The notes under the pieces: model-generated
Databases searched by the model: none
What the model was told of the DNA's origin: nothing
Seen by the model: only the letters and a program-made list of their open reading frames with translations
Origin: Hoeflea_A sp039025395
Lineage (GTDB): Bacteria; Pseudomonadota; Alphaproteobacteria; Rhizobiales; Rhizobiaceae
Direction of reading: 5' to 3'
DNA: 64,000 nucleotides
Assembly: GCA_039025395.1 (NCBI GenBank)
Contig: JBCCOK010000013.1
Location: 1 to 64,000, forward strand
Shown: positions 34,583 through 43,370 of the stretch, in pieces
Position numbering within the stretch: the first letter of the stretch is position 1
Layout: each line of letters starts with the position of its first letter
Translations under genes and position numbers: made by a program

Positions 34583-35767
34583 TCACCATGCTGCCCGGTA
34601 GATGGCAAGCGCATCCGCTTCCGCCACTTCGCGCGGATTATTGACGAGCAGTCGCGTTTGCAGCATCGCATCACGGGCCATTTTGGGCAGCGCCTCCTCG
34701 CCGATACCGACATCCCGCAGACGAACCGGCAGCCCCAGTTCCGAGGACAGTTTCGTCAGCCCATCGATGAAATCCGAACATCGCGCTTGGGCACCGCCTG
34801 CCTTGTCGCCGAATGGATCTAGGTCAGGAAAAAGTTGCGGTGCGAGCTCCGCGTAGAGCCGGTATGCGCCGTTTTCGGGCTCGGCGGCGTTGAACCGCAG
34901 CACATGAGGCAGCACAAGTGCGTTGGAAAGCCCGTGCGGCACATGAAATGTTCCGCCGATCGGATAGGCAAGCGCATGCACGGCTGCGACCGGAGAATTG
35001 GCAAATGCCATGCCGGCGAGCGTCGAGCCGAGCAGCATGGCGCTGCGCGCTTCGATATCGTCCGGCTTGAATACGGCCGTCCTGATGTTTGCGCCCAGCA
35101 ATGCAAGCGATTCGACCGCAAGCATTCGCGAAATGGGATTGTTGTTTGCGTTGCGCGATGCGTAGGCCTCGATCGCATGGACCATCGCATCGATCCCGGT
35201 TGCAGCTGTCGCCGACGGTGGCAGTGTTACCGTGAGTTCTGCATCGAGTATGGCCGAGTCGGGCAGGATCACTGGCGAAGACACGCCACGCTTCTCCTCG
35301 CCACCGACGGTAATGATCGAAACCGGTGTAACCTCCGAGCCGGTGCCCGCAGTCGTTGGGACCAGCACCAGCGGAAGACGCGGACCCTTTGCGTTCCCTA
35401 CGCCCCACGCCTCGTCTACGTCTTCACCGGAACCTGCCAGCAGGGCGGTGAGTTTCGCCACGTCAAGCGACGAACCGCCGCCCAGAGCGACGACGCCGGT
35501 TGCATCCGACCTTGTGGCGGCCTCGACCGCGCGCATCAGGGTGTCGAGGCTTGGATCCGCTTCGACTGCGTCGAAGATCGTGACATCATGGCCTGCCGAT
35601 GTCAGGGCATCGAGGCTCCGCGTTTCGAGTCCGGCTTCACGTATCCCTCGATCGGTTACGAAGAGAACGCTGTTGCCAAGCCTGTCGCCGGCAATCGTGG
35701 CAATCTCTGCGGACGCACCTGGGCGGACGATGATTTGAGGCGTGGTGTGAAAGGAAAAAACGGACAT
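34583..35767 (-). CDS. Iron-containing alcohol dehydrogenase
   Basis: 394-aa NAD(P)-dependent alcohol dehydrogenase of the Fe-ADH (type III) family. VVALGGGSSLDVAK is the nucleotide-binding signature, VPTTAGTGSEVTP a family motif, and the metal ligands lie in GIDAMVHAIEAY and HALAYPIGGTFHVPHG. The ATG at 35767 has GGAGGA six bases upstream and is preferred over the upstream ATG at 35788. It is the first gene of an operon with the thioesterase and slyX. Substrate could be a simple alcohol, lactaldehyde or maleylacetate-like compound; sequence alone does not say. Confidence 0.87.
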   Translation of the reverse strand: MSVFSFHTTPQIIVRPGASAEIATIAGDRLGNSVLFVTDRGIREAGLETRSLDALTSAGHDVTIFDAVEADPSLDTLMRAVEAATRSDATGVVALGGGSSLDVAKLTALLAGSGEDVDEAWGVGNAKGPRLPLVLVPTTAGTGSEVTPVSIITVGGEEKRGVSSPVILPDSAILDAELTVTLPPSATAATGIDAMVHAIEAYASRNANNNPISRMLAVESLALLGANIRTAVFKPDDIEARSAMLLGSTLAGMAFANSPVAAVHALAYPIGGTFHVPHGLSNALVLPHVLRFNAAEPENGAYRLYAELAPQLFPDLDPFGDKAGGAQARCSDFIDGLTKLSSELGLPVRLRDVGIGEEALPKMARDAMLQTRLLVNNPREVAEADALAIYRAAW

Positions 35768-35934
35768 GGCTCCTCCGGCCGGATGCAATCGTGCATACTT
35801 TAGTGTGCTTCCGGTTTAATTGAAATCGTGCCACTGTTGTTGGGGCGGGTGTGAAAACCCGGGGTTCGGTCTGGTTTCAGGCTGGGCAGGGGAATAGAGT
35901 CCGCTTTAAACCAATTGATAAAAATGGATGGCGC

Positions 35935-37470
35935 ATGAGCGATCTGGCTATCGAGCTAAAGGGCATAGACAAGGACTTTGGGAGAGTTCATGCCAACAAA
36001 AACATCAATCTGAGCGTTCACAAGGGGACGATTCACGGCATCATCGGCGAAAACGGCGCCGGAAAATCGACTTTGATGTCAATCCTTTACGGATTTTACC
36101 AGGCCGACCGGGGGGAGATAAGGGTCAACGGTGAAAAGGTCGAAATCCGTGACCCGAACATTGCCATCGCATCCGGCATTGGCATGGTCCATCAGCACTT
36201 CATGCTGGTCGACAATTTCACGGTCCTTGAAAATGTCATGCTTGGCGCCGAGGAGAATGCGGTTTTGAACCGGGGCATCGCCAATGCCCGCGCCGAACTC
36301 AAGCGCCTGGAGGACGAATACGCACTTGAGGTCGATCCCGATGCAATCATCGAGGAGTTGCCTGTCGGCCTGCAGCAGCGGGTCGAGATTCTCAAGGCGC
36401 TTTACCGGGGCGCGGAAATTCTCATTCTCGACGAACCCACCGGCGTCCTGACGCCGGCCGAAGCCGATCATCTTTTCAGGATCCTCGAACAGCTCCGCAA
36501 CCAGGGCAAGACGATCTTGCTCATCACCCACAAGCTGCGCGAGATCATGGCCATCACAGACGAGGTTTCGGTTATGCGGCGCGGCGAAATGGTGGCGACT
36601 CGAAAAACCTCGGAAACATCAGTTGAAGAGCTGGCAGAGCTGATGGTTGGTCGCCGCGTCCTGCTGCGGGTTGAAAAGGGTACTGCCCACCCGCGCGACG
36701 TCAAGCTGTCCGTCGAAGGTTTGACGGTACGCGACAGCCGCGGCGTTGTCATGGTCGACAATGTGTCCCTTGACGTGCGGGCCGGCGAAATCGTCGGCAT
36801 CGCCGGTGTCGCCGGCAACGGCCAGTCCGAACTGCTGCAGGCCATCGCAGGCATTCGCCATGCCGAAAGCGGCAGGATTTTGCTCAATGGCGAACCGATT
36901 GGCGCCATGAGTGATTCCGATCCTCAGGACCTGCGCAAGCGCGGCTTGGCCCATGTGCCGGAAGACCGGCATCATATGGGCTTGGTTCTGACTTTTGAGC
37001 AGAATGAAAATGTTATTCTCGGCTATCACTACGATGAGAGATATCTGAATGGTCCCATGCTCGATTTCGAAAGCATCCGCGGCACCGCCGCGCAGAGCAT
37101 TGAAAAATACGATATCAGACCACCCGAAGTACGTCTGAAGACGGCAAGTTTCTCAGGCGGAAACCAGCAAAAGATCGTTTTGGCGCGGGAAATGGAGCGT
37201 GATCCGTCTGTCCTCGTCATTGGCCAGCCGACCCGCGGCGTCGACGTCGGCGCCATCGAGTTCATTCATAGGCGGATCATTGAAATGCGGGATGCCGGCA
37301 AGGCGGTCTTGCTGGTTTCAGTGGAGCTTGACGAAATTCGCGCCCTGTCCGATCGCATCCTCGTGATGTTTGCCGGTCGCGTCGTCGGCGAAAGGACGCC
37401 GGATACAAGTGAAGGAGAGCTGGGATTGCTGATGGCCGGCGTTGAACAGGAGAAAGAGGCAGCACAATGA
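35935..37470 (+). CDS. Nucleoside/simple-sugar ABC transporter, ATP-binding protein (two ATPase domains)
   Basis: 511-aa tandem ATPase of the CUT2/BmpA-type importer (RbsA/YufO-like). First domain: Walker A GENGAGKST, HQHFMLVDNFTVLENVMLG typical of nucleoside importers, signature LPVGLQQRVEI, Walker B ILILDEPT. Second domain: Walker A-like GVAGNGQSE, which lacks the normal GKS/T as expected for the degenerate half, then FSGGNQQKIVLARE and VIGQPTRGVD. The ATG at 35935 is preferred; the frame is open from 35851. It overlaps the first permease by 4 bp. The permeases and downstream nucleoside-salvage genes make uptake of nucleosides likely. Confidence 0.88.
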   Translation: MSDLAIELKGIDKDFGRVHANKNINLSVHKGTIHGIIGENGAGKSTLMSILYGFYQADRGEIRVNGEKVEIRDPNIAIASGIGMVHQHFMLVDNFTVLENVMLGAEENAVLNRGIANARAELKRLEDEYALEVDPDAIIEELPVGLQQRVEILKALYRGAEILILDEPTGVLTPAEADHLFRILEQLRNQGKTILLITHKLREIMAITDEVSVMRRGEMVATRKTSETSVEELAELMVGRRVLLRVEKGTAHPRDVKLSVEGLTVRDSRGVVMVDNVSLDVRAGEIVGIAGVAGNGQSELLQAIAGIRHAESGRILLNGEPIGAMSDSDPQDLRKRGLAHVPEDRHHMGLVLTFEQNENVILGYHYDERYLNGPMLDFESIRGTAAQSIEKYDIRPPEVRLKTASFSGGNQQKIVLAREMERDPSVLVIGQPTRGVDVGAIEFIHRRIIEMRDAGKAVLLVSVELDEIRALSDRILVMFAGRVVGERTPDTSEGELGLLMAGVEQEKEAAQ

Positions 37471-38603
37471 GTGTTCCTTACGCAAAGCTTCCCGGCTGGG
37501 TCGAATTCGGCCTGATCCCCCTGATTAATCTGGTGGTTGCCTTCCTGGTTGCCGGACTGGTAGTGCTGCTCGTCGGCGAAAGTCCGCTGAAAGCGGCGAC
37601 ACTGCTTGTCCAAGGGGCATTCGGCTACGGTGAAGGGCTCGGCTTTACCCTCTATTACGCCACCAATTTCATCTTTACCGGTCTTGCCGTTGCCGTGGCG
37701 TTTCACTGCGGATTGTTCAACATCGGAGGCGAAGGTCAGGCCTATGTGGGCGGATTGGGCGTTGCCATCGTCGCGCTGGCGCTGGACGGAATCTTCCCGT
37801 GGTATCTGACATTTCCCTTTGCCATACTCTCCGGAGCGCTGTTTGGTGCTGCCTGGGCATTCATACCCGGCTACCTTCAAGCAAAGCGCGGCAGTCACGT
37901 GGTCATCACCACGATCATGTTCAATTTCATAGCCGCCAGCCTGATGGTCTACATGCTCGTCGAGGTCCTCAAGCCGGCAGGTTCCATGGCGCCGCAGACA
38001 GAAACCTTCCAGGATGGCGGACATATTCCACGACTCGATTGGCTGCTCTCGTTGATCGGCCTCGATATCGGTGGCGCGCCGTTCAACCTGACCTTTATCC
38101 TTGCCCTGATCATGGCATTCTTGGTCTGGGTGCTGATCTGGCGTACCCGGTTGGGCTACGAAATTCGGACGATGGGCGCGAGTCCCACGGCTGCCCGTTA
38201 CGCCGGCATCAAAGAAGCACGAATCATCATTATCACGATGCTCATTTCCGGGGCGTTGGCGGGAATGATGGCGCTGAATCCGATCATGGGCGACCAGCAC
38301 CGGCTTCAACTCGACTTTGTCGCCGGCGCCGGCTTCGTCGGCATCGCCGTTGCGCTGATGGGGCGTTCCCATCCGCTTGGCATCATACCGGCGGCAATTC
38401 TGTTCGGCATGCTTTATCAGGGCGGCGCCGAGATCGCATTCGAGATGCCGCAGATTTCGCGTGACATGATCACCATCATTCAGGGTCTCGTCATTCTCTT
38501 CGCCGGCGCGCTGGAACACATGTTCAGGCCCGCGATCACAGCGTTCTTTGTAAGCCTCGGCTCCTTGGGCAGGCCGCGGCATACGGCGGAGGCAGGGGAG
38601 TAG
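37467..38603 (+). CDS. Nucleoside ABC transporter permease 1
   Basis: 378-aa inner-membrane permease of the BPD_transp_2 family (about nine or ten spans). FHCGLFNIGGEGQAYVGG and GSHVVITTIMFNFIA are conserved positions of the YufP/NupP type. Its ATG overlaps the ATPase stop (ATGA) and the second permease follows 3 bp later, so the trio is one transcript. It pairs with the second permease to form the membrane channel. Confidence 0.9.
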   Translation: MSVPYAKLPGWVEFGLIPLINLVVAFLVAGLVVLLVGESPLKAATLLVQGAFGYGEGLGFTLYYATNFIFTGLAVAVAFHCGLFNIGGEGQAYVGGLGVAIVALALDGIFPWYLTFPFAILSGALFGAAWAFIPGYLQAKRGSHVVITTIMFNFIAASLMVYMLVEVLKPAGSMAPQTETFQDGGHIPRLDWLLSLIGLDIGGAPFNLTFILALIMAFLVWVLIWRTRLGYEIRTMGASPTAARYAGIKEARIIIITMLISGALAGMMALNPIMGDQHRLQLDFVAGAGFVGIAVALMGRSHPLGIIPAAILFGMLYQGGAEIAFEMPQISRDMITIIQGLVILFAGALEHMFRPAITAFFVSLGSLGRPRHTAEAGE

Positions 38604-38606
38604 GCC

Positions 38607-39578
38607 ATGGATTATTTCCAGATTGCGCTGGTTACGCTTGAGGCAACGATCCGTCTGTCGGTTCCTCTGATCTTTGCGGCTCTTGCCGGACTTTATTCCG
38701 AAAGATCCGGGATCTTCGACATCGGGCTTGAGGGCAAGATGCTGGCTGCCGCCTTTGCCGGAGGCGCCGCCGCCTATGTCTATGACTCAGCGTTTATCGG
38801 GCTGCTGATGGCAGTTTTGGTCTCCGTTGCGCTTGCAATGGTACATGCCTTTGCCTCGATCACCCAGCGCGGCAACCAGATCGTTTCCGGTGTTGCAATC
38901 AATTTTATCGCTCTTGGCTCGACCGTCATTCTTGGACAAGCGTGGTTCCGCCAGGGCGGACGAACGCCACAGTTGGACGAAGACAGCCGGTTTCAGGCGA
39001 TTACCCTGCCTTTTGCTGAGACACTGGAAGGCGTGCCCGTGCTGGGTCCGATCTACGCCAATCTTATCTCCGGCCATTTCCTGCTCACCTACCTTGCCTT
39101 TGCCATGGTTCCGATCACCTGGTGGGTGCTCTATCGAACCCGTTTCGGTTTGCGGCTTCGGGCCGTTGGTGAGAATCCGGGCGCTGTTGATACCGCCGGA
39201 ATATCGGTAACCCGGATGCGCTATCTGGGCGTTCTGTGCTGCGGCATTCTATGCGGTTTTGCCGGTGCCTATCTGTCAATGGCTGTGGCGGCCGGTTTCG
39301 TCAAAGGCATGACTGCAGGCAAGGGCTTCATCGCCTTGGCGGCGCTGATCTTTGCCAAATGGAAGCCGGTCAATGTCATGCTGGCCTGTCTTCTGTTCGG
39401 CTTTCTGGATGCCAGCGCCATATTGATGCAGGGCAAGGAAATGCCGTTGGTTGGTGAAGTGCCGGTGCAATTCATGCAGGCTCTGCCTTACGTGCTGACG
39501 GTCGTGTTGCTTGCCGGTTTCATCGGCAAGGCCATACCGCCCAAAGCCGGCGGCCAGCCTTATGTGAAAGAGCGGTAG
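38607..39578 (+). CDS. Nucleoside ABC transporter permease 2
   Basis: 323-aa permease of the same family (YufQ/NupQ type). SERSGIFDIGLEGKMLAAAF and GNQIVSGVAINFIALG are the characteristic segments, with about eight or nine spans. It lies 3 bp after permease 1 and 156 bp before the purine nucleoside phosphorylase gene. A BMP-family substrate-binding protein, normally encoded beside such permeases, is not found anywhere in the window. Confidence 0.9.
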   Translation: MDYFQIALVTLEATIRLSVPLIFAALAGLYSERSGIFDIGLEGKMLAAAFAGGAAAYVYDSAFIGLLMAVLVSVALAMVHAFASITQRGNQIVSGVAINFIALGSTVILGQAWFRQGGRTPQLDEDSRFQAITLPFAETLEGVPVLGPIYANLISGHFLLTYLAFAMVPITWWVLYRTRFGLRLRAVGENPGAVDTAGISVTRMRYLGVLCCGILCGFAGAYLSMAVAAGFVKGMTAGKGFIALAALIFAKWKPVNVMLACLLFGFLDASAILMQGKEMPLVGEVPVQFMQALPYVLTVVLLAGFIGKAIPPKAGGQPYVKER

Positions 39579-39734
39579 GAAACAGATCGTGCGACATGGA
39601 CAGCATGGTGCAGTCCATGACTTTGGGGGAGTTGCTCCCGTACGCTTTTGAATCGGATGCCTTGTCATGAACATCATCAAAACGTTCATTCTGGGTGAAC
39701 AGCGCCCGCATGTTCCTGATTCGGGAGGTCTGAC

Positions 39735-40526
39735 ATGAATACCGCGACTTCTGCTCTCGTCCGCCGGCTCTCGGGCTTGACACCGAAAACGGCCATCGTT
39801 CTGGGGTCCGGATTGGGCGCACTTGTCGGTGAACTCGGCAATGAAACACGCATACCTTATGCCGAACTTGAGGGTTTCCCGCACGGCGGTGTTTCCGGCC
39901 ATGCCGGAGAACTTGTCGCGGGTCAATTCGGTCATACGCCCGTCATTATGCTGTCGGGCCGGGCGCATTACTACGAAAACGCAGATGCATCCGTCATGCG
40001 TGCGCCGCTTGAAACACTTCACGGCCTTGGCGTTGAGCGCTTGATTTTGACCAACGCCGCCGGTTCCTTGCGCGAGGACATGCCGCCCGGTTCCGTCATG
40101 CAGATTACAGATCATATCAATTTTTCCGGCACCAACCCGCTGTTCGGCGAGCCGAGCGACCGCCGTTTTGTTGGTTTGACGAACGCCTATGACGGCGCAA
40201 TGCAGGCGGAGATGCGTGAGGCCGCCCGAACTGCCGGTGTAGAGCTGCAGCAGGGCGTTTACATGTGGTTTTCCGGCCCAAGTTTCGAAACGCCGGCGGA
40301 AATCAGGATGGCGCGAACAATGGGCGCGGATGCCGTTGGCATGTCCACCGTGCCGGAGGTTATTATTGCCCGGTTCCTCGGACTGCGCGTGATCGCAGCG
40401 TCAATTATCACCAATCTCGCCGCCGGTATGGGCGGTGGTGAGCTGTCGCATGAAGAGACAAAGGAAATGGCACCCCTCGGCGGATTGAGGCTTGCCACGA
40501 TCCTGAGGCAAATGCTGGCGCAGTAG
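39735..40526 (+). CDS. Purine-nucleoside phosphorylase (type I, trimeric)
   Basis: 263 aa; splits purine (deoxy)nucleosides into base and (deoxy)ribose-1-phosphate. IVLGSGLGALV, FPHGGVSGHAG, MLSGRAHYYE and ILTNAAGSL are the PNP/MTAP family blocks, and WFSGPSFETPAEIRM with GADAVGMSTVPE forms the nucleoside-binding site. NAAG and GMST rather than MTAP variants point to inosine/guanosine specificity, not methylthioadenosine. GGGAGG lies just upstream of the ATG. It lies directly after the nucleoside importer, so imported nucleosides are its expected substrates. Confidence 0.9.
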   Translation: MNTATSALVRRLSGLTPKTAIVLGSGLGALVGELGNETRIPYAELEGFPHGGVSGHAGELVAGQFGHTPVIMLSGRAHYYENADASVMRAPLETLHGLGVERLILTNAAGSLREDMPPGSVMQITDHINFSGTNPLFGEPSDRRFVGLTNAYDGAMQAEMREAARTAGVELQQGVYMWFSGPSFETPAEIRMARTMGADAVGMSTVPEVIIARFLGLRVIAASIITNLAAGMGGGELSHEETKEMAPLGGLRLATILRQMLAQ

Positions 40527-40570
40527 TGTAGTCTCACAAAGCGCCTGCCATGCGCGCAAGTGGAGTGGGT

Positions 40571-41908
40571 ATGATGGGTTTCTTACCGCAGGAAATGATT
40601 CGCAAGAAGCGCGACGGCGGCACGCTTGAGCCTGACGAAATAGCCGCCTTCGTGAAAGGCATGATCGATCAGACAGTCTCAGAGGGCCAGATTGCCGCTT
40701 TTGCAATGGCCGTATTCTTCAACGGCATGTCACAGGATGAGGCCGTGGCACTGACTCTGGCGATGCGGGACTCAGGCGATGTTTTGACGTGGCCCGATAC
40801 GGACAGGCCCATTGTCGATAAGCACTCCACCGGCGGCGTTGGCGACAACGTTTCATTGATGCTGGCGTCGATCGTTGCTGCCTGCGGGGCCGCCGTGCCG
40901 ATGATTTCCGGGCGCGGGCTCGGACATACCGGTGGCACACTCGACAAGATGGAATCGATACCTGGTTACCAGGTCGTTCCAAGCAACGCACTCTTCCGCA
41001 AAACCGTTGCCGAAGTCGGCTTTGCCATCATCGGTCAGACTGGCAGCCTGGCACCGGCCGACCGCCGCTTCTATGCAATTCGCGATGTCACGGCAACGGT
41101 CGAATCGATACCGCTGATTACTGCCTCAATATTGTCCAAGAAACTCGCCGCAGGCCTTCACGCCTTGGTGCTGGATGTCAAAGTTGGAAATGGCGCCTTC
41201 ATGGCCGAACTCGAAGCGGCTTCCCAATTGGCGCAGAGCTTGGTCGATGTTGCCAACGGTGCCGGACTTGCGACAAGTGCAATCATCACCGATATGAACG
41301 AACCACTCGCGAGTGCCGCCGGAAACGCCGTCGAGGTGAAAAATGCTGTCGACTTCCTGATCGGGAACCACAGGGACCCGCGGCTGGAAGACGTTACGCT
41401 GACACTTGCGGCCGAGATGGTACACGCGTCTGGTCTTGCACCTGATCATCATGCCGCTCGCCGAATGGCATCCGATGCACTTGGCAGCGGCAGGGCAGCG
41501 GAGTTTTTCGCAAAGATGGTTCATACCCTGGGCGGTCCATCTGATTTTATCGACCGACACGATATGCACTTGCCGAAGGCGCCGGTGATCCGGGACGTCA
41601 TTGCCGAGGAGTCGGGATATGTGCATTCGATCGATACCCGCGGCAAAGGCCTTGCCGTTGTAGCACTCGGGGGCGGGCGCACGCGGCCCCAAGACAGCGT
41701 GGATCATGCTGTCGGACTAACCGATCTTGCCGGAATAGGCGCAAGACTTTCAACCGGTGATGTCGTTGCCCGTGTCCATGCTTCCAGCGAGGAGGATGCG
41801 GTACGGGCCGCCAAAACCGTTCTCGCCTGTTATCGGCTCGGGCACGCACCACCGAAGACGTCGGAGGTGATCAGATCGAAGATCAAATGGAAGCCCGAGC
41901 AACCCTAA
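40571..41908 (+). CDS. deoA: Thymidine phosphorylase
   Basis: Pyrimidine-nucleoside phosphorylase of about 445 aa: thymidine plus phosphate gives thymine and deoxyribose-1-phosphate. LPQEMIRKKRDGG at the start, VDKHSTGGVGDNVSL (phosphate site), GRGLGHTGGTLDKMESI and GAFM-containing VKVGNGAFM are signature blocks. The ATG at 40571, with GGAG in TGGAGTGGGT before it, gives the family-like start; an ATG at 40550 also exists. It follows PNP by 44 bp. Its 3' end overlaps the convergent aspartic-protease gene by 4 bp. Confidence 0.92.
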   Translation: MMGFLPQEMIRKKRDGGTLEPDEIAAFVKGMIDQTVSEGQIAAFAMAVFFNGMSQDEAVALTLAMRDSGDVLTWPDTDRPIVDKHSTGGVGDNVSLMLASIVAACGAAVPMISGRGLGHTGGTLDKMESIPGYQVVPSNALFRKTVAEVGFAIIGQTGSLAPADRRFYAIRDVTATVESIPLITASILSKKLAAGLHALVLDVKVGNGAFMAELEAASQLAQSLVDVANGAGLATSAIITDMNEPLASAAGNAVEVKNAVDFLIGNHRDPRLEDVTLTLAAEMVHASGLAPDHHAARRMASDALGSGRAAEFFAKMVHTLGGPSDFIDRHDMHLPKAPVIRDVIAEESGYVHSIDTRGKGLAVVALGGGRTRPQDSVDHAVGLTDLAGIGARLSTGDVVARVHASSEEDAVRAAKTVLACYRLGHAPPKTSEVIRSKIKWKPEQP

Positions 41909-42438
41909 AGTTCAAGAATAAGCTTGCCGTCGCGTGACTGGAAGGATTTCAGGCGATTGAGAAAACTCATACCGACAAGCATGCCGCCCAGAGCTCGGTC
42001 CTCTAACACGAACGCTTCCACATCCCGTACCCGGATCGTCTCCAGTTCGACGGTCCGTAGCTCGACGCGCGCCGCCTTGACCGCTCCGTTGGCAGTGGAG
42101 ACGCGGTATTTGAACATATCGGCTGTCACCGATACTCCGAGCCTTTGCGCGGTCGACCGGTTAAGCGCAACGGCCGTTGCGCCGGTGTCAATGAGCCCGT
42201 CGATTGTTCGGCCATTGACCCTGAATGTACCGATGTAATGGCCGCGCTGATCTGCGGTTAGAACGACATCGCGACCGCTCGTATAGGCAGCAGTTGTTTG
42301 GACAGTGGGCGTCAAGACCTCATTCGGCGGTTGGACGACACTGACCTCTACGGCCGTTCTTTCCTGTTCCTCAACGATTTTGGGAACGGATACGGCAACG
42401 CCGGATACCACGGTCGCAAGCAGAATAATTCGCAGCAT
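41905..42438 (-). CDS. Retroviral-type aspartic protease, membrane-anchored (TIGR02281-like)
   Basis: 177 aa. An N-terminal hydrophobic segment (about 2-18) anchors or exports it; the domain from about residue 60 reads GHYIGTFRVNGRTIDGLIDTGATAVALN, with the catalytic Asp in the IDTGAT motif, and ends GMSFLNRLKSFQSRDGKLIL, the usual clan AA C-terminus. As in other bacterial single-lobe proteases it would act as a dimer in the periplasm. Substrates are unknown. It is convergent with deoA, overlapping by 4 bp, and splits the deoA-upp stretch, so it is probably not part of nucleoside salvage. Confidence 0.85.
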   Translation of the reverse strand: MLRIILLATVVSGVAVSVPKIVEEQERTAVEVSVVQPPNEVLTPTVQTTAAYTSGRDVVLTADQRGHYIGTFRVNGRTIDGLIDTGATAVALNRSTAQRLGVSVTADMFKYRVSTANGAVKAARVELRTVELETIRVRDVEAFVLEDRALGGMLVGMSFLNRLKSFQSRDGKLILEL

Positions 42439-42615
42439 TGTGTTTCGCCTTCGCGCTGGTTCGCACGCAGTACATCAGGAGAATCCTAAAGGACCGTAAG
42501 CGCGCGCCCTTAGCGCAGCACTGTCGGCTGATCTGGTTAGGGAAACGTTAACTTTTGGATCAGTCAGGCCGGGATCGGCCGTTTTGTTAGAAACGCGCGC
42601 GCGGAGACAAAAAGG

Positions 42616-43245
42616 TTATTTCGTGCCGTACATCCGGTCGCCCGCATCGCCCAGCCCGGGGACGATATAACCCTTTTCGTTAAGGTGGCTGTCGATAGCG
42701 GCTGTGAAAACCGGAACATCGGGATGGGCACGGCAAAACGCCTCCACACCTTCGGGTGCGGCCAATAAGCAAAGAAAACGGATATGGTGCGCGCCGCGTT
42801 CCTTCAGCTTTGTCACTGCGGCAATGGACGAGTTGGCCGTCGCTAGCATCGGATCGACTACGATGACAAGGCGGTTGCCAATATCTTCCGGTGCCTTGAA
42901 ATAGTACTCAACGGCTTCCAGCGTTTCGTGATTGCGGTAAAGCCCCACATGGGCAACGCGTGCAGAAGGTACCAGATCGAGCATACCTTCGAGCAGCCCG
43001 TTTCCGGCTCTCAAAATCGACGCAAAGACAAGTTTCTTGCCCGCGAGCACCGGTGCGTCCATTTCCGCCAATGGGGTTTCGATCGGCTCATGCGTTAGAT
43101 CAAGTTCACGCGTGACCTCGTAACAAAGCAGCGTGGATATCTCACGCAACAGCCGGCGGAAACCGGCCGTGGACGTGTCCTTTTTACGCATCAGTGTCAG
43201 CTTGTGCTGAACCAGCGGATGATCGATGATCGTTGCGCCTTCCAT
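42616..43245 (-). CDS. upp: Uracil phosphoribosyltransferase
   Basis: 209 aa; makes UMP from uracil and PRPP. IIDHPLVQHKLTLMRKK at the N-terminus, GKKLVFASILRAGNGLLEGM and the PRPP-binding VVDPMLATANSSIAAV are the family hallmarks, with the C-terminal GYIVPGLGDAGDRMYGT. The ATG at 43245 matches the usual family start; an ATG seven codons upstream is possible. It recovers uracil released by nucleoside phosphorylases encoded nearby, though it is on the opposite strand from deoA and on the same strand as deoB. Confidence 0.92.
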   Translation of the reverse strand: MEGATIIDHPLVQHKLTLMRKKDTSTAGFRRLLREISTLLCYEVTRELDLTHEPIETPLAEMDAPVLAGKKLVFASILRAGNGLLEGMLDLVPSARVAHVGLYRNHETLEAVEYYFKAPEDIGNRLVIVVDPMLATANSSIAAVTKLKERGAHHIRFLCLLAAPEGVEAFCRAHPDVPVFTAAIDSHLNEKGYIVPGLGDAGDRMYGTK

Positions 43246-43370
43246 AGCGACCGGTCCTTCCGCCATAAGATCGCCCTATCTAACCGCAACTCAGACAGAG
43301 CGGCAAGACGCGCGCCGATCGTTTTGGTCAATGAAAGGGTTTCTGATCGGCTATCTTGCGCCAAAACCTG

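Noticed and set aside
37266..38582. 438-codon minus-strand frame across the nucleoside permease
   Set aside because: The plus strand is a clear permease in a coupled operon; this frame has the His/Asp/Gln-rich composition of antisense to hydrophobic codons.
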